A DNA stretch of 7,806 nt from an uncultured Eubacteriales bacterium. Its GTDB lineage: Bacteria; Bacillota_A; Clostridia; Christensenellales; Aristaeellaceae. The DNA is taken from NCBI GenBank assembly GCA_902795555.1, contig CADBLV010000265.1:1-7806 (forward strand), given 5' to 3'. Positions 1-6,348 of the stretch are shown piece by piece (the stretch's first letter is position 1; each line of letters begins with the position of its first letter). Below the pieces are notes generated by a model that was not told the origin of the DNA, searched no databases, and saw nothing but the letters and a program-made list of their open reading frames with translations. The position numbers and the translations under genes are program-made.

Positions 1-63
1 GGAAAAGGCTGCTGCCATGTGCTGAATATCCGGCCGGAAGGCGCGGCCTGCCTGACGCTGTAA
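1..63 (+). CDS. C-terminal tail of an unidentified protein (partial)
   Basis: Frame 1 is open from the first base and closes at TAA (61-63), giving only 20 residues, including a Cys-Cys-His run and the ending ACLTL. The stop lies 16 bases before the tsaE start, so it is probably the preceding gene of the same transcript. In Bacillota the gene before tsaE is often thiL or an unrelated enzyme, but 20 residues are not enough to assign a family. The reading frame is clear; the identity is unknown. Confidence 0.55.
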   Translation, partial: GKGCCHVLNIRPEGAACLTL

Positions 64-79
64 GGAGACAGAGGGAATC

Positions 80-550
80 ATGACGACACACAGCGCAGAG
101 GAAACCCGGGATCTCGGGGAGCGGCTGGCCGGTCAGCTGAAGGCCGGCGATGTGGTGCTGCTCCGGGGCGATCTGGGCTGCGGAAAGAGTGAACTGACCC
201 GGGGCCTGGCCCGGGGCCTGGGTATTTCCGAAACGGTGACCAGCCCCAGCTTCACCATTCTGAACGTCTACGAAAGCGGACGGATTCCGCTTTATCACTT
301 CGACTGGTACCGGCTGGAAAGCGAAGAAGAGCTGTATGAGCTGGGGATGGACGAATATCTGGGCGGGGACGGCATCGCCGCGGTGGAATGGCCGGATCAG
401 TGCCCGGGGGCTCTGCCGGAGGACGCCCTGGAGATCACCCTGACCTATCGGGATGAAAACACCCGGGAGATCACATTCCGGCGCCTGGGCCGTTTTCACG
501 ACGTGAAAGAGGCTTCAGTGGAAAAGCAGCTGATTGGGGACGAAAGATGA
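80..550 (+). CDS. tsaE: tRNA threonylcarbamoyladenosine biosynthesis ATPase TsaE
   Basis: TsaE is the P-loop ATPase that works with TsaB and TsaD to attach the threonylcarbamoyl group to A37 of ANN-decoding tRNAs in the cytoplasm. The 156 residues match the usual family length. The Walker A loop GDLGCGKS lies at residues 30-37 (Lys36, Ser37). It is followed by the switch-like SPSFT at 55-59 (commonly SPTFT), the H-x-D-x-Y-R-L motif at 73-79, and the E-W-P motif at 103-105, all characteristic of TsaE rather than of other small P-loop proteins. The ATG at 80 is preceded by an AGGAG at 63-67 and a closer GAGGG at 71-75. The stop overlaps the tsaB start in an ATGA, implying translational coupling. 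Identification is secure. Confidence 0.95.
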   Translation: MTTHSAEETRDLGERLAGQLKAGDVVLLRGDLGCGKSELTRGLARGLGISETVTSPSFTILNVYESGRIPLYHFDWYRLESEEELYELGMDEYLGGDGIAAVEWPDQCPGALPEDALEITLTYRDENTREITFRRLGRFHDVKEASVEKQLIGDER

Positions 551-1239
551 AAATTCTGGTGATCGATACTTCGGGACCGGTTTGCGGCGTTGCCGTGATG
601 GACGAGTCGACCGTCTACAGTGAATATACCGCCCAGAACCACAACACTCACTCTGTGAACCTGATGCCGATGGTGGAAGAGACGCTGCGGAGCGCGGGAA
701 CGGCGCTGGGCGAACTGGATGCCATCGCGGCGGTGACCGGGCCGGGCAGCTTCACGGGCGTGCGCATCGGAGTGGCCACCGCGAAGGGGCTGGCCCACGG
801 AGCCGGGCTGCCATGCATTCCCGTGGACGCCCTGGAGGCTCTGAGCCTGGGAGTTGGATGTTTTGAGGACGTGATCTGCCCCATTCAGGACGCTCGGGCC
901 GGACAGGTGTACGGCGCCGCGTTCCGGCAGGGAGAGCGGCTCATGCCGGATCAGCCGATGAAGCTGGAGGATTATCTGACAGCGATTCAACCCTTCGGGA
1001 ACCGTTTTCTTTTTATCGGGGACGGGATGCCTGTGCACCGGGAAATGATTCAATCCATCCTGGGCGAAAAAGCCCTTTTTGCGCCGCCTCATCTGGCTTA
1101 TCTCCGCCCTTCCGCGGCGGGCCGGGCGGCGCTGGAGAAAACGGAAACCACCGATTACCTGCATCTGCAGGCAACCTATCTGCGGCCACCGAATGCCCAG
1201 AAGAACAAAAAACTGCTGGAGGCCATGCAGCATGGATGA
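547..1239 (+). CDS. tsaB: tRNA threonylcarbamoyladenosine biosynthesis protein TsaB
   Basis: TsaB is the inactive TsaD paralogue that dimerises with TsaD and recruits TsaE in bacterial t6A synthesis. The 230 residues match the family length. The N-terminus MKILVIDTS is the first strand of the ASKHA (actin-like) fold, and the signature GPGSFTGVRIG is at residues 65-75, followed by the AKGLAHG helix. The region around residues 108-125 (CPIQDARAGQVY) matches the TsaB segment usually written DARxxEVY. The ATG overlaps the tsaE stop by 4 bases, and the TGA (1237-1239) lies inside the start of rimI. The normal partner gene tsaD is not in this window, so it must be elsewhere in the genome. Confidence 0.95.
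   Translation: MKILVIDTSGPVCGVAVMDESTVYSEYTAQNHNTHSVNLMPMVEETLRSAGTALGELDAIAAVTGPGSFTGVRIGVATAKGLAHGAGLPCIPVDALEALSLGVGCFEDVICPIQDARAGQVYGAAFRQGERLMPDQPMKLEDYLTAIQPFGNRFLFIGDGMPVHREMIQSILGEKALFAPPHLAYLRPSAAGRAALEKTETTDYLHLQATYLRPPNAQKNKKLLEAMQHG
1218..1222 (+). promoter_or_regulatory. Ribosome binding site deciding the rimI start
   Basis: A GGAGG inside the 3' end of tsaB sits 9 bases before the ATG at 1232. This supports 1232 as the rimI start. The frame is open further upstream to an ATG at 1079, but that would bury 51 extra codons in tsaB and add residues with no counterpart in RimI. Confidence 0.7.
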
Positions 1240-1726
1240 GGTGATCATCCGCCCGATGACCGCGGGCGATCTGGACGCTGTGACTGCGATCGAGGCAGCC
1301 ACCTTTGCCCGACCCTGGAGCCGGGAAAGCTTTCAGCAGGAGCTGGAGCGGAATGTGGCAGCACGCTATCTTGTGGCGGAAAAAGAGGGATCTGTGATCG
1401 GCTATGCCGGCGCGTGGATTATTCTGGATGAAAGCCATATCACCAATATCGCCGTGACGGAAGCGGAGCGCGGAAAGGGAATCGGACGAAAGCTGACCGG
1501 ACAACTGCTGCAGTATCTTTCCAATCTCGGCGCTGTTTACGCGACGCTGGAGGTTCGGGAGAGCAATATCCGGGCCCAGAATCTGTACAGGAGCCTCGGG
1601 TTTATTCAGGTCGGAAAGCGAAAGAAGTATTATGAGGACAATCAGGAAGACGCTCTCCTGATGGTGTGCGACCGGATGCCGGAGGCCGACCCGGATTTCG
1701 AGGAAGAACGGACGGTTCGGGAATGA
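1232..1726 (+). CDS. rimI: Ribosomal-protein-alanine N-acetyltransferase RimI
   Basis: RimI is a GNAT-family enzyme that transfers acetyl from acetyl-CoA to protein N-termini (ribosomal protein S18 in E. coli) and is commonly encoded beside tsaB and tsaD. From the 1232 ATG the product has 164 residues. Visible landmarks are the PWS motif at 28-30 (typical of RimI), HITNIAV at 69-75, and the acetyl-CoA pyrophosphate loop R-G-K-G-I-G at 80-85. The LEVRESN...LYRSLGF block has Glu107 and Tyr119 spaced like the catalytic E103/Y115 pair of the E. coli enzyme. The start overlaps the tsaB stop by 8 bases, so translation is probably coupled. About 15 acidic and charged residues after the GNAT fold form a short tail. 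The specific substrate is not shown by sequence. Confidence 0.92.
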   Translation: MDEVIIRPMTAGDLDAVTAIEAATFARPWSRESFQQELERNVAARYLVAEKEGSVIGYAGAWIILDESHITNIAVTEAERGKGIGRKLTGQLLQYLSNLGAVYATLEVRESNIRAQNLYRSLGFIQVGKRKKYYEDNQEDALLMVCDRMPEADPDFEEERTVRE

Positions 1727-1784
1727 GAGGCGAAGCCGAGGAACAGGCCGGGGAGCGGAATTGCTGAAGAATAGTCGGGGAATG

Positions 1785-1790
1785 AAAGGG
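1785..1790 (+). promoter_or_regulatory. Probable ribosome binding site for the PIG-L/NAGPA gene
   Basis: AAAGGG followed by AAG stands 9 bases before the ATG at 1800. It favours that start over an in-frame TTG at 1761 and an ATG at 1782. The 1761 TTG has its own GGGGAG 5 bases upstream, so it cannot be excluded. A start at 1800 gives a compact, normal signal peptide. Confidence 0.5.
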
Positions 1791-1799
1791 AAGAACGGG

Positions 1800-4457
1800 A
1801 TGACGATCAAACGGACAGGGTGGCTGACAGGGCCGGCGGCGCTGCTGCTGGCCCTGATGTTGGCGCTGCTGGTGGGGACAGTTTCCGCAGAGGCGGAAGA
1901 AGCCCCGAATCTGACGGGAAGCTGCACGATTACGGTTTCAGCCGCGAACAAGGGCGGCGAGAAGAGTATCACGGACGGCAATTATGAGACCTACTGGGAG
2001 AGCAAAAAAGGGAAAACAGCCTCCGTGACCATCGAATCCCCGACGCCGCTTTATGGTCTGTATCTGTGCTTTGAGCGGCTGCCGGAGGCGTATACGGTGC
2101 AGGCCGGCACGGGCGGCGACTGGACGGATCTCTATGAAGGGGATCCCCGCTATCATCATATCTACTATCCCCTGAACGGGGAAAAGCGGATTCGGATTCT
2201 GGCCGATTCAGTGGGCAAAAAGAACACCTATATGGGATTCAATGAGGTGTTTGTTTTCGGCGAGGGGGAAACGCCTTCCTGGGTACAAAGATGGGAGCCT
2301 TCTCCGGAGAAAGCGGATATCCTCTTTCTCGCCATGCATCCGGACGACGACCTGCTGTTTATGGGCGGCGCCATCGCGACTTACGCGACGGAATTCAAGA
2401 AGCAGGTGCTCGTGGCCTATATTAGCTACAGCAATACTACCCGGCGCAGTGAAGCCCTGAACGGACTGTGGACGCTGGGGGTCCGGCAGTATCCGGTTTT
2501 CCTCGGCATCCGGGACGTGTGGTCGGACAATGTGAAGGACGCATATAAAAAAGTCGAGGGCGGGAAGACGGAGCTGTATCATCTGGTGACGGAACTGTTC
2601 CGAAGATACAGGCCCGACGTGGTTGTGACCCACGACCTGAACGGCGAATACGGACACGCCCAGCATAAGATGACGGCTCAGACCGCCATCGACTGTTACG
2701 AATGGGCCGCGAATCCGGAAAAGGATCCGGAGTCGGCGACTCAATACGGTACCTGGCAGGTTCAGAAACTCTATCTTCACCTATATGGGGACGAACAAAA
2801 TCAGACGAATTTCAATTTCGACATTCCACTTACATCCCAGAACGGGAAAACCGCTATGCAGGCCGCCGCGGACGCCTACGCCATGCACGTGACCCAGCAG
2901 AACAAGGGCCAGAAGATCCGCGGCGTCTGGCATGAATTTTCCGTCGAGGAATACGGGCGGAACCTGTATCCGGCGAACCGGTTCGGGCTTTATGCCAGCC
3001 AGGTGGGGGAGGACGTGCGGCATGACGATTTCCTGGAGCATCTGCCGTCGGCGATCAATCCCGAATCCACCCCCATGAGTACAGCTTCTGTGGAAACCCC
3101 GGAACAACAGGGAACCGTTTCTGTCGCGGAAGCGCCGGAACTGCAGGGAGCCGCAACCACTGTGGAAACTCCGGAACAACAGGCAGCTGTTTCCACTGCG
3201 GAAGCGCCGGAACAGCAGGGAGCCACAACCACCGTGGAAGCCCCGGTTCAACAGACAGCCGCAGCTTCTTCGGAAACCCCGGAAGCAGGCGATGACCGGG
3301 AAGACCCGGAGGAAGACACCGATGACGGACTGATGGTGGAAGAGGTTGTTATCTCCACAACAGCCGGGACCAACGCGACAGCAGAGATGGCCGGGACCGC
3401 CGAGACTGCCGGGACTGTCGAGACCGCAGGAACCGTCGAGACTGCCGGAACTGCCGAGAACGCCGTAACCGTCGGGACAGCCGAGACCACCGAAACTACC
3501 GGGACAACCGAAACAGATTCAGCGCCTGCCTCCGGCGGGGTTTACGCCGGAACACTTCCCGACTGGGTGGAGACCGCGCTGAACGGATACGGCCCCCTGA
3601 ACGAAAAGGGATTTCTGAACGCGGGAGAATGCGTGCTGGCGGATGAGGAGGAAGGCCATTATCTGTATGTGAGCCCGACGATTCGGATTCAGATTGAAGA
3701 ACGTGTTTATACCCCTGAAAAAGACAAAAAACATCCTTTCCATTATTTCACCGCCCATGTCTGGTGTGACACGGAAGCCGGGGAATTACCGCATACGGTT
3801 TACTCCGATCCGGAGAAACCCCGCACCAATGCCAAAACGATTGCTACGATCGGCCGTGAACAGCAGGTGGTCCTGGCGACAAGCACAGACTACTATACCT
3901 ATCGGGCCGGACGGAAAAAGAATACCCCTAGCGTTCATGTCGGGATTGAGATCCGGAACGGGGAAATCGTGTGGGACGATCCACAGATCAAGAATGTGAA
4001 AATGCCGAATTATGAGACGCTGGCTTTTCTGCGGGACGGAACGGGACAGAGCTATCCTTCCAAAGAAAAGACCGCGGAAGAATATCTGGCGGACGGGGCC
4101 ACGGAGGTTTTTACCTTCGGGCCGTGCCTGGTTCGGGACGGGGAACTGACCGAATATCTGAAAAGCGCCAATACCTCCTACAATCCCCGGCTGGCCATCG
4201 GCGTGGCGGAGAAAGGACATTATGTGGTCATGCTGTGCGAAGGCCGTCTGGCCCGATCCAAAGGTGTTCAGATGGCGCTGCTCGGCCAGCTGATGGCAGA
4301 CGAGGGATGTCAGCTTGCAGTGAACATGGATGGCGGACAGACCGCGGTGATGGCCTTTATGGGGAAACAACTGAACCAGGTGTCCACCGACGTTCCCAAG
4401 GGACGTCCTTCTGTGGAAGCGCTGGCCTTCGGAATCTCACCGTTGGTGGGGCAGTGA
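1800..4457 (+). CDS. Secreted PIG-L deacetylase fused to NAGPA-type phosphodiester glycosidase
   Basis: From the 1800 ATG the product is 885 residues. Residues 1-30 are a signal peptide: KR near the start, a Leu/Ala core, then VSA before EAE. Residues ~37-160 resemble a discoidin/F5-8 type C sugar-binding domain (ITDGNYETYW at 57-66). Residues ~171-400 are a PIG-L/LmbE-type deacetylase: H180-P-D-D183 supplies the first zinc ligands and probable base, with an Asp after them instead of the usual Glu. The G-H-x-x-H motif at 285-289 supplies the third ligand. Residues ~420-590 are a repetitive Thr/Glu/Ala/Pro linker. Residues ~640-885 match the phosphodiester glycosidase (NAGPA, DUF2233) family: NPRLAIGV, then ARSKGVQMALLGQLM, then N-M-D-G-G-Q-T at 842-848. 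By family knowledge the first enzyme removes acetyl from N-acetylglucosamine-type sugars and the second cleaves sugar-1-phosphodiesters. No C-terminal membrane anchor or sortase motif is seen, so the protein is probably released or held by its binding domain. The actual substrate is unknown. Confidence 0.85.
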   Translation: MTIKRTGWLTGPAALLLALMLALLVGTVSAEAEEAPNLTGSCTITVSAANKGGEKSITDGNYETYWESKKGKTASVTIESPTPLYGLYLCFERLPEAYTVQAGTGGDWTDLYEGDPRYHHIYYPLNGEKRIRILADSVGKKNTYMGFNEVFVFGEGETPSWVQRWEPSPEKADILFLAMHPDDDLLFMGGAIATYATEFKKQVLVAYISYSNTTRRSEALNGLWTLGVRQYPVFLGIRDVWSDNVKDAYKKVEGGKTELYHLVTELFRRYRPDVVVTHDLNGEYGHAQHKMTAQTAIDCYEWAANPEKDPESATQYGTWQVQKLYLHLYGDEQNQTNFNFDIPLTSQNGKTAMQAAADAYAMHVTQQNKGQKIRGVWHEFSVEEYGRNLYPANRFGLYASQVGEDVRHDDFLEHLPSAINPESTPMSTASVETPEQQGTVSVAEAPELQGAATTVETPEQQAAVSTAEAPEQQGATTTVEAPVQQTAAASSETPEAGDDREDPEEDTDDGLMVEEVVISTTAGTNATAEMAGTAETAGTVETAGTVETAGTAENAVTVGTAETTETTGTTETDSAPASGGVYAGTLPDWVETALNGYGPLNEKGFLNAGECVLADEEEGHYLYVSPTIRIQIEERVYTPEKDKKHPFHYFTAHVWCDTEAGELPHTVYSDPEKPRTNAKTIATIGREQQVVLATSTDYYTYRAGRKKNTPSVHVGIEIRNGEIVWDDPQIKNVKMPNYETLAFLRDGTGQSYPSKEKTAEEYLADGATEVFTFGPCLVRDGELTEYLKSANTSYNPRLAIGVAEKGHYVVMLCEGRLARSKGVQMALLGQLMADEGCQLAVNMDGGQTAVMAFMGKQLNQVSTDVPKGRPSVEALAFGISPLVGQ
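3090..3290 (+). repeat. 72-bp in-frame tandem repeat in the interdomain linker
   Basis: Units start at 3090, 3162 and 3234, each with GTGGAA, exactly 72 bases (24 codons) apart. Units 1 and 2 agree at roughly 61 of 72 positions. The third unit diverges after about 30 bases. The encoded pattern alternates a VETPEQQ-like half and an AEAPEQQ-like half, so each 24-residue unit is itself two related ~12-residue segments. The array lies between the deacetylase and glycosidase domains and keeps the reading frame. Confidence 0.85.
3381..3515 (+). repeat. 18-bp in-frame tandem repeat encoding (A/V)E(T)AGT units
   Basis: This second, distinct array lies in the same linker. About seven units of six codons read AEMAGT, AETAGT, VETAGT, VETAGT, AENAVT, a three-codon half unit VGT, then AETTET and TGTTET. 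The first four are closest; the later ones drift toward Thr-rich. It encodes an extended, Thr-rich, acidic spacer. Together with the 72-bp array it separates the two catalytic domains by about 170 residues. Confidence 0.8.
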
Positions 4458-4551
4458 GCCCGGCAGCCGGAGAGAAATGAATCCGGTTCCCGATCCACAG
4501 GGCAGTGAGCCCGGCAGTCGGAGGGAGACAAATCCGGTTTCCGATCCGCGG
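4450..4551 (+). repeat. 51-bp direct tandem repeat spanning the stop codon and 3' UTR
   Basis: Copy 1 is 4450-4500 and copy 2 is 4501-4551, adjacent and agreeing at 43 of 51 positions. All eight differences are transitions. Copy 1 contains the final Gln codon and the TGA of the preceding gene. Each copy can form a GGGC-AGTGA-GCCC hairpin (4449-4461 and 4500-4512) and a second stem, CCGGA with TCCGG (4467-4471 with 4482-4486). The second stem becomes TCGGA with TCCGG in copy 2, so pairing is kept through a wobble. There is no U-run, so this is not a classic rho-independent terminator. Together with 4552-4629 it fills the largest gene-free stretch of the window (172 bases), in which I saw no promoter. 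Confidence 0.8.
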
Positions 4552-4615
4552 GACGGGAGACTGCACGGCAGCAGGGAACCCGCCGCACGGGCGAAAACAA
4601 ACTGATCAGATCGCA

Positions 4616-4622
4616 GGGGAGG
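4616..4622 (+). promoter_or_regulatory. Strong ribosome binding site for the pRiA4b ORF-3 family gene
   Basis: GGGGAGG ends 7 bases before the ATG at 4630, followed by an A-rich spacer. It fixes the start of the 572-residue protein. Confidence 0.7.
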
Positions 4623-4629
4623 AAGAAAA

Positions 4630-6348
4630 ATGAACCGGGACCGGCTGTATGAAAAAGCATTCGCGTTCAGAAAAACCAAAATGTGGGAATACATGAACGA
4701 CGACCAGCTGTTTGCCATTCGCGTGAAGGATACCATCTGTTATCTGAATGTGATGGGCATGCTGGGAGAGCATGTGGCTCTGGGCGTTTATCCGGGAGAG
4801 GAAGGACTGCGCAGCCTGTATCGGATCTATCTGACCGGCGGCGAATCCGAGAAAGAGCAGGAGGCCGCCGCGCTGGGACAGATCACCGTCCAATGTGTCC
4901 TGGGAGACAGGGATGAGGTGACGCCGGAGGAACGGAAATCGGTGCAGGCCTACTCGAAACAGCACGGGATCTCTCTGAGAGGGAGATATACCTTTCCCTA
5001 TTTCATGCGGATCTATCATTTCCAGCCCATGACTGAAATCACTACGGATGAGGAAGCGGACATGCTGGAACAGGCTTTGGACGCTGCGATCTGGGTGAAT
5101 GAACAGATGAAGATGCGCAAAATCACGATCAATCCCCTCTGGGCCAGAAGAAAAACACTTCCTCTGGTTGTCCGTGATGAAGCGGGGTTTCACGCGGAAG
5201 ACTATCCGCTCCTGCCGATGGGAGAACTGACCTATCCGGAGGGACATACAGAGAACGAAGCCTACAAGGAACGCACCCGGAAAATGCCGAAGGAAGGACA
5301 ATGGGCCTGCAAAATCATCCTGGACGAGGTGGCCCGGGAGGCGGAAGGCGTGGAGGGCCTGTATTATCCCTGGCGCCTGCTGGCCGTGAATTCGGAAAGC
5401 AGAAAGGCGATCCCGGTGCAGCTGGTCCGGGATTATGAGAACCGGACGAACGTCATGCTGGACAAGGTCATGGAAGCGATCTTCCGGGAAGGAGCCTGCC
5501 CGGAGAGGATCACGGTTACGGACGAGCGGACGGAAGCGCTGCTGGCAGGCTGGTGTCAGGAGATCGGGATCGCGCTGTCCATGGAAGAGGAGAGCGATGA
5601 GCTGGAAGATTTCGAGGAGCAGCTCTCCGGGGAGGAAACAGGGGATTCCTTAGAACGCACCGCCTTCCTGGACATGCTGGATGTTTTGGAGTACCTTCCG
5701 GAAGAGATTCTGCGCTCCGATCCCCGGCAGCTGCAGGAGGCTGTGAAGCAGTTCAGAATCATGATGACCCTTCCTGATTTTCCGGATGAACTGCGCGAAA
5801 AAACCCAGCATGTGCTGGACCGGCTGAATCGCCTGGCCGGGGAAAAGGATCAGGCTCCCAAGACGAAAAAAGGCAGAAAGAAAAAGAAAACGAAAACAAA
5901 TCAAAGCTATGTTATCAGCGTATCTCTGGAGACCGGCTGCTACCGCCATCTCCGGATTTCGGCCGACGCGCTGCTGGAAGATCTGTCGGACGCCATTTTA
6001 CAGGCCTTCGCATTCGATAACGATCATATGCACGGCTTCTTCATGGACAACCGGGAATTCAGCCCCCGGGACGCGTATTATATGCGCGGCACGGACGCGG
6101 ACGGTCCGACGACGGATGAAGTGACGCTGGCGGAAGCGGGCCTGCAGGTCGGACAGAAGTTCAAATATGTCTTCGATTTCGGCGACGAGTGGATTTTTCA
6201 GTGCAAGGTGCTGAAAAAACTGGATGAACCGACCGCCGAACCGCAGATCGTCCGGACCAAGGGTGAGGCCCCGAACCAGTATCCGGACTGGGATGAATAT
6301 GACGATTATTTCGATGAAGATGACGACGACGATGACGAAGAATGGTGA
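4630..6348 (+). CDS. Multidomain protein with C-terminal pRiA4b ORF-3 (IS1096 TnpR-like) domain
   Basis: The product has 572 residues with no signal peptide or membrane segment, so it is probably cytoplasmic. Residues ~5-80 (KMWEYM..QLFAIRV, then GMLGEHVALGVYPGEEGL) and ~165-320 (ending PERITVTDERTEALL...EIGI) resemble the uncharacterised domains I associate with DUF7309 and DUF6930; those labels need a profile search. A helical region follows, then the Lys-rich linker at 411-425. Residues ~426-545 form the pRiA4b ORF-3 domain: YVISVSL, LEDLSDAILQAFAFDNDHMHGFFM, then DFGDEW at 516-521, the family hallmark. The last 15 residues are nearly all Asp/Glu with a final Trp. The family name comes from Agrobacterium plasmid pRiA4b and from a passenger protein of IS1096; the biochemical function is unknown. 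No transposase or inverted repeats are seen here. The stop overlaps the msrA start by 7 bases. Confidence 0.8.
   Translation: MNRDRLYEKAFAFRKTKMWEYMNDDQLFAIRVKDTICYLNVMGMLGEHVALGVYPGEEGLRSLYRIYLTGGESEKEQEAAALGQITVQCVLGDRDEVTPEERKSVQAYSKQHGISLRGRYTFPYFMRIYHFQPMTEITTDEEADMLEQALDAAIWVNEQMKMRKITINPLWARRKTLPLVVRDEAGFHAEDYPLLPMGELTYPEGHTENEAYKERTRKMPKEGQWACKIILDEVAREAEGVEGLYYPWRLLAVNSESRKAIPVQLVRDYENRTNVMLDKVMEAIFREGACPERITVTDERTEALLAGWCQEIGIALSMEEESDELEDFEEQLSGEETGDSLERTAFLDMLDVLEYLPEEILRSDPRQLQEAVKQFRIMMTLPDFPDELREKTQHVLDRLNRLAGEKDQAPKTKKGRKKKKTKTNQSYVISVSLETGCYRHLRISADALLEDLSDAILQAFAFDNDHMHGFFMDNREFSPRDAYYMRGTDADGPTTDEVTLAEAGLQVGQKFKYVFDFGDEWIFQCKVLKKLDEPTAEPQIVRTKGEAPNQYPDWDEYDDYFDEDDDDDDEEW

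Noticed and set aside
1079..1231. Upstream extension of rimI to the ATG at 1079
   Set aside because: It is wholly inside tsaB, encodes Arg/Trp-rich out-of-frame sequence, and RimI homology begins at the ATG at 1232, which has its own GGAGG.
1013..1981. Long minus-strand open frame (322 codons) and other long antisense frames (for example 496-1302, 4606-5301, 6306-6959, 6950-7573)
   Set aside because: They lie opposite well-identified genes, have no recognisable motifs or ribosome binding sites, and are expected in GC-rich coding DNA with strong codon bias.
4450..4551. CRISPR-like or insertion-sequence terminal repeats
   Set aside because: The copies are directly adjacent with no spacers, there is no inverted mate elsewhere in the window, and no cas or transposase gene is present.
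4577..4600. Hairpin CCCG/CGGG before AAAAC as a terminator
   Set aside because: The stem is short and followed by A-rich rather than U-rich sequence; it does not fit a rho-independent terminator on the + strand.
4552..4602. A third degenerate copy of the 51-bp repeat
   Set aside because: Only a GGCAG and scattered short matches align; agreement is not better than expected for GC-rich sequence.
4630..6348. Transposase or resolvase identity for the pRiA4b ORF-3 family protein
   Set aside because: Despite the TnpR-like family label there is no DDE triad or serine/tyrosine recombinase motif; the name reflects an insertion-sequence passenger, not proven recombinase activity.
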